Position numbers and translations under genes: made by a program. A stretch of DNA of 64,000 nucleotides from Golubevia sp. BC0850 (lineage: Eukaryota > Basidiomycota > Exobasidiomycetes > Golubeviales > Golubeviaceae), in contig JAAVVG010000001.1 in assembly GCA_012976225.1 (NCBI GenBank), forward strand, positions 496,001 through 560,000, in the 5' to 3' direction. Of this stretch, positions 47,115 to 58,097 are shown in pieces (position 1 is the first letter of the stretch; the number at the start of each line of letters is the position of its first letter). The notes under the pieces were generated by a model. The model was not told the DNA's origin and made no database searches. It worked only from the letters and a program-made list of their open reading frames with translations.

Positions 47115-48379
47115 AAAAGTATTACCAGAAATGACACGGCATTCAAAAAAAAAAAAGAAAAGAAAATTGTCCAGACAAAAAAAGGGAAAAAGAAAAAGAA
47201 ATTATAAAAAAAAGAAGAAAGCCAAAAAATCCGTCCGAAGAAAGAAGTGGAAATCGAAACGACTCTCCATAGAATCGACTCTGAAGACGGTCGTAACGAA
47301 CAAAAAAAATGGGAAGAAAGAAAGAGTTCAAAGGAGGCTCACGAGTGAAACTCCTCATCCGTCGACCGTCGAAAGAAAATTTCCCAAAAAAACAACAACA
47401 TGAAACATTTAAAACGATGATGATTCATGGGTCTAGCGAGTCCCAAGCGAGGTTCCAGATTCAGAACCAAGGGGAGCTCTGCCGTCGACCAAACAGAGGA
47501 GCTTAGTTTCAGGCTTTTCCGCTGCCCTCTCGAGAGAGAGAAGCGTTCGACTCGACTGGGGTTGCGGTCACATTCGTTCGAAAATCCAGATTGGTTTGGA
47601 TTACCCCACTCATAGTTACGCCCAAAGGCTACCGCAATTGCGGGAAAGAGTACGTGTGAGATCTTTCCAGAGAAAATTCCAAAGACTTAACAGCTCAAAA
47701 AATCAAGAATCTCTACTTATAGCACGTAGAGGACCCAACTCTCCGAACTGCCAAGTAACCTAAAGTTTGATGGTTTGCGGGTGAGGAGAGCCAACGTCCT
47801 AGGAATTGGAAAAAGAGTAAAGGAAATTGGGGTGTTCATTGTTATTAGTTCTTAGATAGGGTGGTTCAAAGTTGCGATCGCTCTTCGTCGACTCACCTTT
47901 GAGACGGTAAATCCTCCGACATGACTGCTGAAAAGAGAATGGAGAGAAAGGATAAGAACGGATGATGATTGAGCGGTTGTTGTCAATGAACGTTTTGAAC
48001 GGGTATAGATGAATGGATGGGAGGTTGTTTGGATGTTGTGTAGTGTAGATGAGGAAAGAAGAAAGAAACGCTCGAGATCCTCCCCGTTTGTGGGATCCGA
48101 GTCAACGTTTACGGATGTAATACCCAGGCCAGACTGAATCTTTTCACTTTTTTTTCGCTGAGAATCGGAGAGGTTTGCAATGTCTCAGATTCGAGAGGGC
48201 GGGGGGGAGGGTGAGAGCGCGTTCTGTCGACGCGTTTCCACGCCAGGCTGAAGTTTGGTCGAGAGAGTCTCTACATTTCAAAATCGAATGTTCTTGAGAT
48301 GCAGGTCCCGAACCCAGAAAAGTTGTCACTACATAGTTTGAAAACAAACCTACCCGGAAAGGAAAGGGAAGAGCATCTC
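47115..48379 (+). repeat. Dispersed repeat family, copy B (about 1.27 kb)
   Basis: Second copy of the repeat at 12781-13923, same orientation. Shared 5' words: TTACCAGAAATGACACGGCA at 47142 region followed by an A-rich tract with short G interruptions (47145-47230), AAACGACTCTC, AAGAGTTCAAAGGAG and CTCCTCATCCGTCGA. Shared 3' block from AAACGCTCGAGATCCTC (48066) to AGAGCATCTC (48379), about 85-90% identical by eye. A middle part (47440-47880) has no obvious counterpart in copy A; near 47893 ACTCACCTTTGAGAC resembles ACTTACTTTTGAGAC at 13408. No coding capacity beyond short frames, no terminal repeats detected. Element class unassigned. Confidence 0.75.
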
Positions 48380-48587
48380 AAACTCTGAATATCTTCTCTC
48401 TATCCAACACACAACACTACCGTCCTTTTCTACTCTATTCTACCCACACTCTTTCAACTATCTTTCTTGCTTTCATTACTGGAGCTGATACCTGGAGAAA
48501 TGCTCCACTTATTAATCTTCTAGCCTCAATTTACGTGAACCTAATCTCAAATAACCATCCAAAACGTGGCAACCTCCAACAACCCCT

Positions 48588-50412
48588 CAGATGACCACTC
48601 AAGAAGAAGCAGAGCGCCCTCTCCAGAAGACAGGCTTAGATTCCATCATCTCCTATCTCCATTCAAAAACCCAGCCTCAACTACCCCTCTGTCCTCTCCG
48701 ACGAGAGTCTCCCCACCTCTACAATCTTCTTCTAACTTCAACTCCAATTCTTCCTCACCTTCTTCTTCTTCTTCTAACCCCGGTTCTCTCTCTAAGCCTG
48801 GTGAATCTTTAAATGCGTTCAAAGAAAGGGTCAGGGGCGAAGGAGGCAAACGTAAGGGGCAAAAGACTGGAGCCTTTGTGATGGGAGGTGAAACCGACTC
48901 TCCTTGGCTTGGTGGAAACGGCGAATCGGCTCAAGAACTGTGATTTATACATCTTTGGTATTATCAAAAGATATTTAAGGGTATCTAGTAGGGGTTGCAA
49001 GTGAAGGGCTGTGGGAATTGAGTCTGAATTGTGAGCTTGAAAGATAACCGCTACTCATTTCTTCCACTCTTCCTCCTGATTCCTGCCTCATCTTCGTTCA
49101 CTTCGACCACTTCCCTTTCATTTCAGGAGCCCTCGTCAAGAAATCAATGCCTTTGGATCTTGGATCTGCTCTACTGCAGAAGGGGATCAATCGAGACAGG
49201 CCACCGTCCTTCGCTTCAAGAATGCCATTGAAGGGAAGTGGCCCAGTACGAAAGTCAGTTGCTACGGTAGTCAAATTACAGGCACATATCTTCCTAATGG
49301 GCAAGTTCAACTGAAGCCAAGGACATCCAGCCCAAAGAGAGAATAGTCTCTGGTCTTGAGCCTTGACTCTTGTCTAATCTCTTTTCTCCCTCTCTCTCCG
49401 CGACTACAGAGACATCAACTTGGTCATCGAGTATTCTGGATCATCGAAAGTCACGTGGGTCAGTCAGAAACCTCATCGCTTCCTCACACAAGTCAAGAAG
49501 CTCCTCGAGACCGCGGAAATGACCGCCAACGTCACCATCGACCCTTATGGAAGGGTTCATATCGCTCAGTTCTTCTGCCATCTAAGCAATTACCAGGTCA
49601 AAATCTGTGTCGATCAAGTACAAAAAAATTGAAACAACCAATCTGCTGAATGCTTGACTGGTCAAAAAGACTTCGATAGGACCGGTCTCGATGATCGTGA
49701 AGCAGATGCTGGACTCGAAGGGATTGAACAACGTCTCTTATGGTGGTTTGAGTGGTTTGAGTGTCATGTTATTGACCATCAACTTCCTTCAGGGGAGCTC
49801 ATGTTCCACTGAAGAGTATGCAGAGATCTTGCCGGTCTTTACTCTGAAGCTCATATCCTGTCTTTCCATCTCTTCGCACACACACACACTCTCTCTCTCC
49901 ACATTCATCCTAACATCGGAAGAGCCAATGTGTCATCTTCCAGAGACACATCTGAGGTTCTTTTGGCATGGTTGAAGTACTACGGAACTTTCAATTACAA
50001 CGACTCTGTTATCAGCGTGGTAGACGGAGGAGTCTCCCCTAGAGCTAAAGGTGAAAGGAGGAAGAAGCGCAGCAGCATCTTCATCAGAGATCCTAACAAT
50101 GGTAGTGAGTACGTGAGTGTTGACAAAGATTTCTTCAAAGCTTCTGGAGCTGGTTGCGACTCCTCGCTGACAGCCTATCTTCCCTTTACTTCCTTGTCTT
50201 CTCGCCTCTTTCTTTCGATCCTAGCCAACAACATCGCGGATCTCGCCCTTCTAATCGATTAGACCAAGATCATATTCAGCAACGGTTTTGACAGTTTATC
50301 AAATGGAATCCAAGGGCTTCAGCATCAAGGATCTCCAAACGAAACAAAGGCTTGTTGGAAAGTCTCTTGGGCGGTTCGGAAGGTATCCAACGTCTTGTGG
50401 AAAGGAAGGAAA
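48588..50412 (+). pseudogene. Trf4/Cid14-type non-canonical poly(A) polymerase gene, apparently decayed
   Basis: Homologue of the TRAMP nucleotidyltransferase (Trf4/5, Cid14, PAPD5). A disordered N-terminal exon (acceptor at 48587, frame ending SPWLGGNGESAQE) splices at 48940-49126 to LSPRQEINAFGSWI and KNAIEGKWPSTKVSCYGSQI, then via a GC-AG intron (49301-49409) to GDINLVIEYSGSSKVTWVSQ. Later: MIVKQMLDSKGLNNVSYGGL and SEVLLAWLKYYGTFNYNDSV. Signs of decay: the catalytic DxD reads DIN, the third Asp region reads QVKICVD instead of VDIS; an A-run and a TGA in IETTNLLNA-LVKK (49618-49669) need removal as a 52-nt intron; TAG at 50260-50262 stands where DQTKIIFSNGF is expected; the frame changes again near 50300 before LLESLLGGSEGIQRLVERKE. 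No start codon is visible; repeat copy B ends about 200 bp upstream. Confidence 0.65.
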
Positions 50413-51409
50413 GCGTGAGCTCTTCTCAACCCTCTCTCTGTCGCCTCTTTTCAAGATCGTGAAGACGTCATAGAGTTGCAGATTTGTACCTTGAGTTCCA
50501 GTTGCTGAAGCTTACCTTCCTTCGCACGCTCTCCTTTCCGAAACGCAGCTCAATGAGCAGAACTAGTCCACAGAGGTTCGACCTAAAGTTCAACCACCTC
50601 CCGATTACAGCGACATCAAAGCTCGTAAGGTCTCCCTCAGAAAGTCAACGAAGCAGCCATCATCCAAGCTCTCTCTGCTATTGCTGGTACTACCACCATC
50701 AAAATCGATTTCAACTACAACGGAGACAAAGATGTGACCCCTGTCGTTCGACTCTCTTCTGAAGAGGACGCGCAACTCGCAACTGGACGTGTCGTCAGAA
50801 TCTATGGGCAAGACATCGAAGTCACAGAGCCTGCTTGCAGACCAAGATCAAAGAAGACAAAGAATTCGAAGAAAACTCAACTTCCAAAAGAGTCAACGGA
50901 GTCAAAGGAGTCAAGGAAGAGAGAATTCGACTCTGCTGGGAGCGACGATCAACAAGTCGGTGGTTCCAGCTCGAAAGTTCCAGTTTTTATTGGTGCTGGA
51001 TCGGGATCAAGCTCAGGATCTTCTCGAAAAAAGTATCAGAACCATCCCTTCCGCTATTATCAAAGAACAGATCAAGGAGAACCTCGCTCCAGCTGGAACC
51101 GTTAGTCCCGTCGCTCTTCCCAAGAAGATCGGCTGGGGTTTCATTCCTTTCTCTTTGCCAAACACCGTTCACAATGCATTGGAACTCCGATGAAGTAGAA
51201 CTGGAGTCTAAGACAGCGAAGAAGTGGAGCCTCAAGTGGAGGTCGTTCTTCATGGACCAAGATCAAGAGTTCGGATCGAAAGTACGAAGAGAAGCAATTC
51301 TTCTGCCTCTCAGAAACCGTCTTCAGACAAGCTTAGAAAAGCACTGGACTTTGAGGATTTGAAAGGATCGATCCCGGACAAGAAAGGAAAGGGAAAGGAA
51401 AAGTCCTAG
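50413..51409 (+). pseudogene. Coding-like sequence with switching frames, probable continuation of decayed gene
   Basis: Several blocks have protein-like codon use but in different frames: EAYLPSHALLSETQLNEQN then a stop, then EVRPKVQPPPDYSDIKARK; KVNEAAIIQALSAIAGTTTI with KIDFNYNGDKDVTPVVRLSS; TKIKEDKEFEENSTSKRVNG; and IIKEQIKENLAPAGTVSPVA with LPKKIGWGFIPFSLP. No consistent set of GT-AG introns links them. I recognise no domain. They may be the C-terminal region of the Trf4-like gene or a second decayed gene. The stretch ends in a Lys-rich segment near 51400. Confidence 0.4.
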
Positions 51410-51935
51410 GACGTTGACGATTGGATTAGATCATCAAGAGATGGTTTGTAGGAAATGGAGATCAAAGAACTGGTTCTAGTGGCTCAAAGGATTTTGGATA
51501 TGAAGGATTGTGGAAGATCCAGAAGGTGGAATCAGGCTTGCGATGGGAGGAGTCGAGGGAGAAGGCTTCTCATTTCAGTCGAACGTGAACAAGTACAACA
51601 CCCAAACCGACGCTTCTTATCATTGATTCCATTCCCGTATCTTTTCCAACAAGGCTACATATCTCTTACTGTACTTTATTCTTTTCTCTATCTCCAATTT
51701 GACTCACTTTTAAGCTTACGTAAACCACATTGAATAGAGCACAAACTTTGTGATCCATTCGTTTGACTTGTGCTTCGACCAAAGCGTCATCAATGAGAAC
51801 ACGAAAAGGGATACACATTCAGAGACAAAGGCAAGTCGAGATCAAACCCAAAAGCCAGATTTAGATACAAAAAATGAGACGGGTGAGATCTCAGGTGTAG
51901 AGAAGTGAAAGAGAAAAGGGGGTGTCGTCATCTCC
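51410..51935. other. Intergenic region
   Basis: About 525 bases between the decayed Trf4-like region and the 3' end of the carboxyltransferase gene (convergent). T-rich near 51640-51720. No gene, RNA or repeat recognised. Confidence 0.45.
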
Positions 51936-54487
51936 TCACATTCTACTAACACCTCCGAATCCTTGGTTCCCTTCAATTGCATCCTGATTGATGATTTCAA
52001 GACAGAAAGCAAGAATATTACGAGTGTCTCGTGGCTGAAATTTGGAAAGAAGAGAGAATTGGAATCGAGAATTACGGAGTCAGCGCCTCTGTCGAACAAA
52101 CAAGTCTTCATCTGAAATCTTCACTCAACCTATCCCAAGCACCAGAAGATTACTCACATCAATGATCCCATCATCCAACATCCTACTAGAAGTATAATAA
52201 CTATCACTTTGAGATTCCACTCCCATCTTGAACATTTCAGTCATTCCTTGTTGCTTTTCTTCATTGATGACTTTCCCACTTCTTTTCGCAGCATCTCTAG
52301 CTACTAGATCTAGAACTCCAGCCAAAGCGTCTGAACCCATGACACTGCATCTTGATTGTGGCCAAGAGAACAAAAAGCGTGGTTCGTAGGCACGTCCAAC
52401 CTGAAAGGAGTTAGGGAACGAACATCAGCTTTCCGTTATGTTATGAGCTATTGCCAGGCAGAACAGTAGGTACAAACCATGGCATAGTTACCAGCTCCAT
52501 ATGATGAGCCGCAGATGATGGAAAGATGTGGAACTGTTGAATTGGAAACAGCGTTGATCATCAAGGAACCTGCTTTGATGATTCCAGCTTCTTCGTACTT
52601 CTTTCCGACGATGAAACCTGGTGTTGAGAGATTTAGAGGAAATATAAGTGACAAGAATGAAATGAGTGATGAGAGGCGGGAAGGCAACGAGTGGAAGCGT
52701 GAAGCTTTAGCGAACGGCGATCGAGAAATGCAGGACCGATAGACGGGAGGTGAATCTTCCTACTACCATCTTCAATATCAGAATACTAACCACTGATATT
52801 ATGCAAGAAGACGATAGGAACTTTTCTAGTGTTGCAGAGCTGAAACAGTGGGAAGAGATGAGTCAAAGGTCAGCACTCTCTCTGGAGTCTCGAGTCTGAC
52901 AGATCGCATTCATGAACTCTTCCTTGACTGGATCTTCTGGACTCACTCTAATAAACTGAGTAGCCTTATTAGCTTCCTGAGGAAACAAAACCGAATTGTT
53001 ACCAACAATCCCAACCGGATGACCAGCAATGAAACCCCAACCACAAATCAAATTGGTTCCATAAAGAGTTTTGAAAGGCATGAATCTACTTCCATCAACG
53101 ACTCTAGCGATTAATTCCATAATATCCCAAGGTTTCCTGATATCAGCTTTAGCGACTTGCAACAAACTTTCCATTCTAACAATTGGTTTGAATTCAATCT
53201 CTCTTTGAAGTGGATTACTGAAGAAAGAAGAGGTTAACTGTTCTTTGAGTTTAGTGTTTGAATAAGTTTGAGACCAATTTAAAGAGTGAATCCATTCTCT
53301 TGCTGAAGTTAAAGCTTGAAATTCATCTTCTGCTAATTCATCTACTACACCACTGATCTTGCTATGCATGTCTGCTCCACCTAATTCTTCGGCGGTGGAG
53401 ATTTCGTTGGTGGCCATTTTCACTAAAGGAGGTCCACCCAGGAAGATTTGAGCTTGAAGTTTTACTGCGATGGTGTAATCTGACATTCCAGGGGTGTCTG
53501 TGAGAGAAGAGTGAACAGAGAATGAGATGGGGAGAGAGAAGAGATTATCCCGAGATTGTCAAGGGAGAGATGAAATGGAAGATCATAGGGTGATAGTTAA
53601 GAATGGAAACGAGGATCGAGAATGAGAAATGGAAACTAGTGACGATGTAGGGAGATTCGTGACTTTCAATTTTACTCACAAGCTCCACCGGCTGTTGAAC
53701 TACCCATTACGACCGAACATCTTGAACAAAAAAATGGGTATTCGAATCTCAGATCAGAGTCAGAAGATGGAAATGGGGGAAACTGGTGGGGAAACTCACG
53801 TTGGAATTCCAGCCAAAGATCTTCTAGCGAGATTTCTGAAAGAGCTACCTCCCTTGTGAAAGACTCTGAACTGTTGAGTCAAGTTTGCACCTGCAGTTTG
53901 ACTGATTAAAGAGATAAAAAGAAGAAAAAGAGATTTAAAGCGATGAGTAACCTTTCTTACCGAGCCAACCTCGCACCTTGTCCTCCCCACCTCCAGCTTA
54001 TCCGTACTCACACAATGGAAATCACCGGCAACCTATTCTCCCAAGCGATCTGACCCAATCTTTCACCTTTAGCCACACCCATTTCATTAGCAGCTCCACC
54101 TTGTAAAGTAGGAATGTTGGCACTAACCATACAAAGGATGCCTTCAACGATTCCAATTCCAGCGATAGCACTTCCACAAGGAGTTGAATCATCTTGATCA
54201 AAACCAGCAAAGGTACATAATTCCATGAAAGGAGAATCTTGATCTAATAATAAAGCGATTCTATCCCTTGCTAAAAGCATGCCTCTAGATAGATGAAGGT
54301 TTTGAGCTTTGGCTGAACCTTGATTACATTGAATTGAAGATCTTTCTTTGAGCTCAGAGATTAATTCTAGGTTGGCCAGTTTGTTGGCTTCGGTTTCTGG
54401 AGATTGAATTAAAGGTGGGAGTGTTATGATAGGATAGGATAAAGCTGGATGAGGTCGAGTTGGCTGAGTAGAAGTTGAATGTGACAT
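51936..54487 (-). CDS. Acyl-CoA carboxylase, carboxyltransferase (beta) subunit, PTS1-like end SRM
   Basis: Transfers CO2 from carboxybiotin to an acyl-CoA; related to 3-methylcrotonyl-, geranyl- and propionyl-CoA carboxylase beta subunits. Blocks in order: [119 protein letters not shown]-type then [40 protein letters not shown]. The last exon ends [15 protein letters not shown] 51936-51938. MCC/GCC beta subunits end in FG(V/I)FRM; here Ser replaces Phe, giving SRM, which fits the PTS1 consensus (S/A/C)(K/R/H)(L/M). The N-terminus [20 protein letters not shown] has no clear mitochondrial presequence. Around seven short introns. Divergent from its biotin-carboxylase partner. A longer N-terminus from 54568 is possible but less likely. 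Confidence 0.9.
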
Positions 54488-54832
54488 GGCTATGGATTGG
54501 AAGATTGGAGATGGTGGAGATGGAGAGAGATGGTTAGAGCAACAGCAACCCCACCACTTCAGCTTCACTTATGAACCGGTTCAAGACTAGCTAAGCGGTG
54601 TTCTGTTCGGAATGTGAATGTGATTTGACTGAATAGCGAGTTAGGATGGAAGGCTGATTGATGCAGAAGAGCCAACTTCTGAAAAAGATTAGGACCGGCT
54701 CAGATTAGCCATCTCCACACTTTTCGCAATCTTCTCCTCCTCCTGTCTCGTATAAACAGTGACTCTTTTCCTATTCCTTGACGATTTCGATTCTGATTCT
54801 TCAACTGCAACACTTCAATCTGATACCCAATC
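54488..54832. promoter_or_regulatory. Divergent promoter of the two acyl-CoA carboxylase subunit genes
   Basis: 345 bases separate the starts of the beta (minus) and alpha (plus) subunit genes, an arrangement expected to keep subunits in balance. TATAAA lies at 54751-54756, about 80 bases before the alpha start. GGACCGG (54692-54698) followed by GATTAG (54703-54708) resembles the GGACCG-GATTAG combination in the Eci2-like/AtuA promoter. No obvious Far1/Far2 CCTCGG box was seen. Confidence 0.45.
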
Positions 54833-57800
54833 ATGGTTCCCTCCGCAGGACTCTATCTTTGTCCAACTTCTTCACCTCAAGTTCCAACTCCAGTCCGAAG
54901 ACTTTTAATAGCCAATCGAGGTGAAATAGCTTTAAGAATCATTAAAACCTGTCATTTACAATCCATAGAAACCGTTTCAATCTACTCTTCAATAGATTCC
55001 AATTCACCTCACGTTCCAGCTTCAACAAGCTCTATCAATTTAGGCCCAATCTCTCCAATCCTACCAGATGGAACTCCAGGTTTAAACCCTTACATGAACC
55101 CAGACCTATTAATCAAAACTGCTTTAGAGAACAAATGTGATGCATTGCATCCAGGTTATGGTTATTTATCTGAAAATCCAGATTTCGCTGATAAGGTAGC
55201 AAGTACGACTCTTCCTTGGAAGAAGGATGGTAGTAAACTTAGGTTCTTAGGTCCAAAGGGTCAAGTTATGAGAGAAATGGGTGACAAATCTAGTAGTAAA
55301 AGGCTTTTGAAAAAGGAAATGGGAGAGAACGCTCCATTGGTACCCGGTTACGAAGGCAACTCTGGTGAGAAGGATCAAGAGATTGAGAATCTCGTCAAGG
55401 AAGGTGTTAAGGTCGGATTTCCGATTATGATTAAAGCTAGTGCTGGAGGAGGTGGGAGAGGTATGAGAATCGTTTGGGAGGAGAAAAAGTGAGTAGATGG
55501 AGAACGATGGCCGGGGAGGTTGGAAATGGTGAAGGACTTGAAGGGTGGGAGCTCTTGGATCGAGCTCTTCCGCTAGCAACCGCTTTTGGGCTTCTAAAGT
55601 AGAATCTTTGAATCCAGAATGATCTCAAGGGAAGGCAAACTTGAAGCATTCGGTAATGATTCTGACCGTCATGCCCTTCGACTCCCACCTCTCTTTCCAC
55701 TCTTCTATTCTCCCCTCTCACTTCCTTCTCAGCCTCAAATCAGAATTGGAAAGAGCTCGTTCAGAATCATTGCGTTCTTTCAGTTCATCAGTCTTACTTC
55801 TTGAACGTTACATTGCAGGAGGAAAACACATTGAAGTTCAAATCTTTGGAGACAACTACGGCAATGTTTATTCTCTCGGTGAACGTGAATGTAGTGTTCA
55901 AAGACGTCATCAGAAAGTGAGTTAAAGATGGACTGATCTGAGTTGGTAAGAGGCAAGTGAACCGGAGTCGATAGTCAACTGAACCTCTCCATTTCCCTCA
56001 CAACCTTCACTCTTCAGGTGATAGAAGAATCTCCTTCTCCATCCCTGTCATCAGAGACTCGTAAGACTTTACATGAGAGTGCCGTTAAAATTGGAAAGCT
56101 TCTAGATTATACTGGAGCTGCTACGATTGAATATATCTACGACGCATCAAAGAACGAATTCTTCTTTTTAGAGATCAACACTAGATTACAAGTTGAACAT
56201 CCAGTCACTGAAATGGTTTTCGGAATCGATCTAGTAGGGTTACAACTCTACATTGGTGGTGGAGGAAACCTTAATGATTTGGAAATCCTCCAAAATCTAG
56301 AGGCTAAAGGTCATTCAATCGAATGTAGGATCTGTTCAGAAGAACCTGGTTCTGATTTCTCTCCCAAAACTGGTTTAGTCAGGTTGTTAGAATTCGGAAT
56401 GCGAGGTCAAGAAGGGTGCAGATTGGATAGTGGGATTGAAACCTCTTCCAATGTTTCAATTCATTTCGATGCCATGCTTGCTAAGTTGATCATTCATTCT
56501 CAAGATAGAGAGAGTTGCATCGAAAAAACTTTGTCTGCTTTAAGGACTACTCCAATCTTAGGGGTCGTTACTAATACCAGCTTTTTGGCTTCTTGTTTAG
56601 ATCATCAAGAATTTAGAAAGGGAACTTACTCTACTTCTTTGATTCCTGAGAATTTGGAGAAGCTTTTAAATAGAACTAGACAAATTGTTAAGGATGGTTT
56701 GGTTAGTTCTCCAGCTGGTGAATTAGATGTTTCTAAAAGTGATTTAAATAGTTTGATTCCTTTACAACTCGTCATCCCAGCTTTCCTATTTTTCTATCAA
56801 CTTCGAGAAATCCTAAGACCAAAAAGAATCGGTCTTTTTTCAACTTTAAGATTGCATTCTTCTGATTCTGCTCAGGTTTCAACTGAGATTTATACCATTC
56901 AATTACCTGACGATTTAGGATTTTGGGAAGTCGTCTTAGAGTACAAGAAAATCGACAAGTTAGGGGATGATCAAACTATCTCTGCTTCTGGTAATGAAGA
57001 ACAGAGTGGTGAAGCTTTCGAAGTTAAGATTTGGTTAAACAAAGGTGATGAAGAAGAACAGAAATCTATTACCCAAAGCATTGAGAAAGCTAAAAAGAAA
57101 GCTGAAAAATCTGGCAAAACAATTGACGAGAAGAAATTGAAGAATGATTTGATTGTTAGAAGAAGTGGTCATACAGCTAGATATTATGCTTCAAGATCTT
57201 CAAGAGATGCCTTAGAAGGTAGAGATGAAAATGAATGGAAACTTGGAATGCAAGACTCTGACATCTTGAAGACTAAAGTCATCTTGAATTCTTCTGCTCA
57301 AAACTTCCAATTCCATTCTAATCAAGTTCCTTCAATCGATTCTAGTTCTCCAGATTTAAATCAAGAGAGATGGGTGACTTCTTTCATCCAATCCAATGTC
57401 GATGGGAAAACTTCAAACGCTTTCATCGCAAGTGATGAGAAATTCGATAGACATGAAAGAGAAGCTCAAGAAGCCTGGGTTTGGATTCCTTCTTTGAGTG
57501 GTCAAATTAAGGTCGTTAGGAAAGGTTTGAGAGTTTGGGCTGGTAGATTGGAAGAAAGAGCTGGAGGTGGGGGAAGTGATGGTGAGTATCTTTTGTTTCC
57601 CCATTGACCTTCCTTCTTTGCCCTCTCTTCCCTAGCGACTTCTTTTTGACTCACTTTTTCTCACTCCTTGCTCTCTCTTTTTTTCCTGACAACTTTCTCA
57701 GATTTGACATACACAACTCCAATGCCTTGCAAAATTCTTCAACTACTTTCAAAGGATGGTTCTACTGTCAAACAAGGAGATGGAATTCTCGTCATGGAAA

Positions 57801-57916
57801 GTATGAAAACTGAAGTCACTGTTAGAGCCAAAACTGATGGAACTTTGAAAATGAGCGTTAAGGAAGGTGAAACTTTGGGTGAAGGTGCTACTCTTTGTGT
57901 TGTCGATCCAGAGTAA
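54833..57916 (+). CDS. Acyl-CoA carboxylase, biotin carboxylase / carboxyl carrier (alpha) subunit
   Basis: ATP-dependent carboxylation of biotin and the mobile biotinyl arm of an acyl-CoA carboxylase. Biotin carboxylase N-domain: [43 protein letters not shown]-grasp glycine loop: [19 protein letters not shown]; then [60 protein letters not shown], and the C-domain [20 protein letters not shown]. The carrier domain in the last exon carries the biotinylation site [11 protein letters not shown] and ends [11 protein letters not shown] 57914-57916. Introns: 55490-55732, 55916-56017 and about 57582-57702. The enzyme starts almost directly at the catalytic domain with no mitochondrial presequence, unlike mitochondrial MCC alpha. 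A charged, Lys-rich linker ([20 protein letters not shown]) precedes the carrier domain. Substrate not determinable. Confidence 0.93.
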
Positions 57917-58097
57917 TCGTGAGGCCTGTTCAGGAAATCTGCTTATGTACTCAGAATCTTTGATGCTTTATGTATATACCGACTTGAATAAAAATCTTTA
58001 ATCGTTGACCTAATTCTGGGCAAGAGTTGGTGAACTTTAAAAAGAAGGGCAACAACAAAAGATCAGACTTTTATGGCGACTATCTTCGTTGCAAGGT

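Noticed and set aside
47071-47403. Lys/Arg-rich 110-residue frame
   Set aside because: It reads through the A/G-rich tract of repeat copy B; composition is that of the low-complexity DNA.
51936-57916. Calling the carboxylase pair mitochondrial 3-methylcrotonyl-CoA carboxylase
   Set aside because: Family similarity is real, but there is no presequence on either subunit and the beta end is SRM, so the specific MCC name is not supported.
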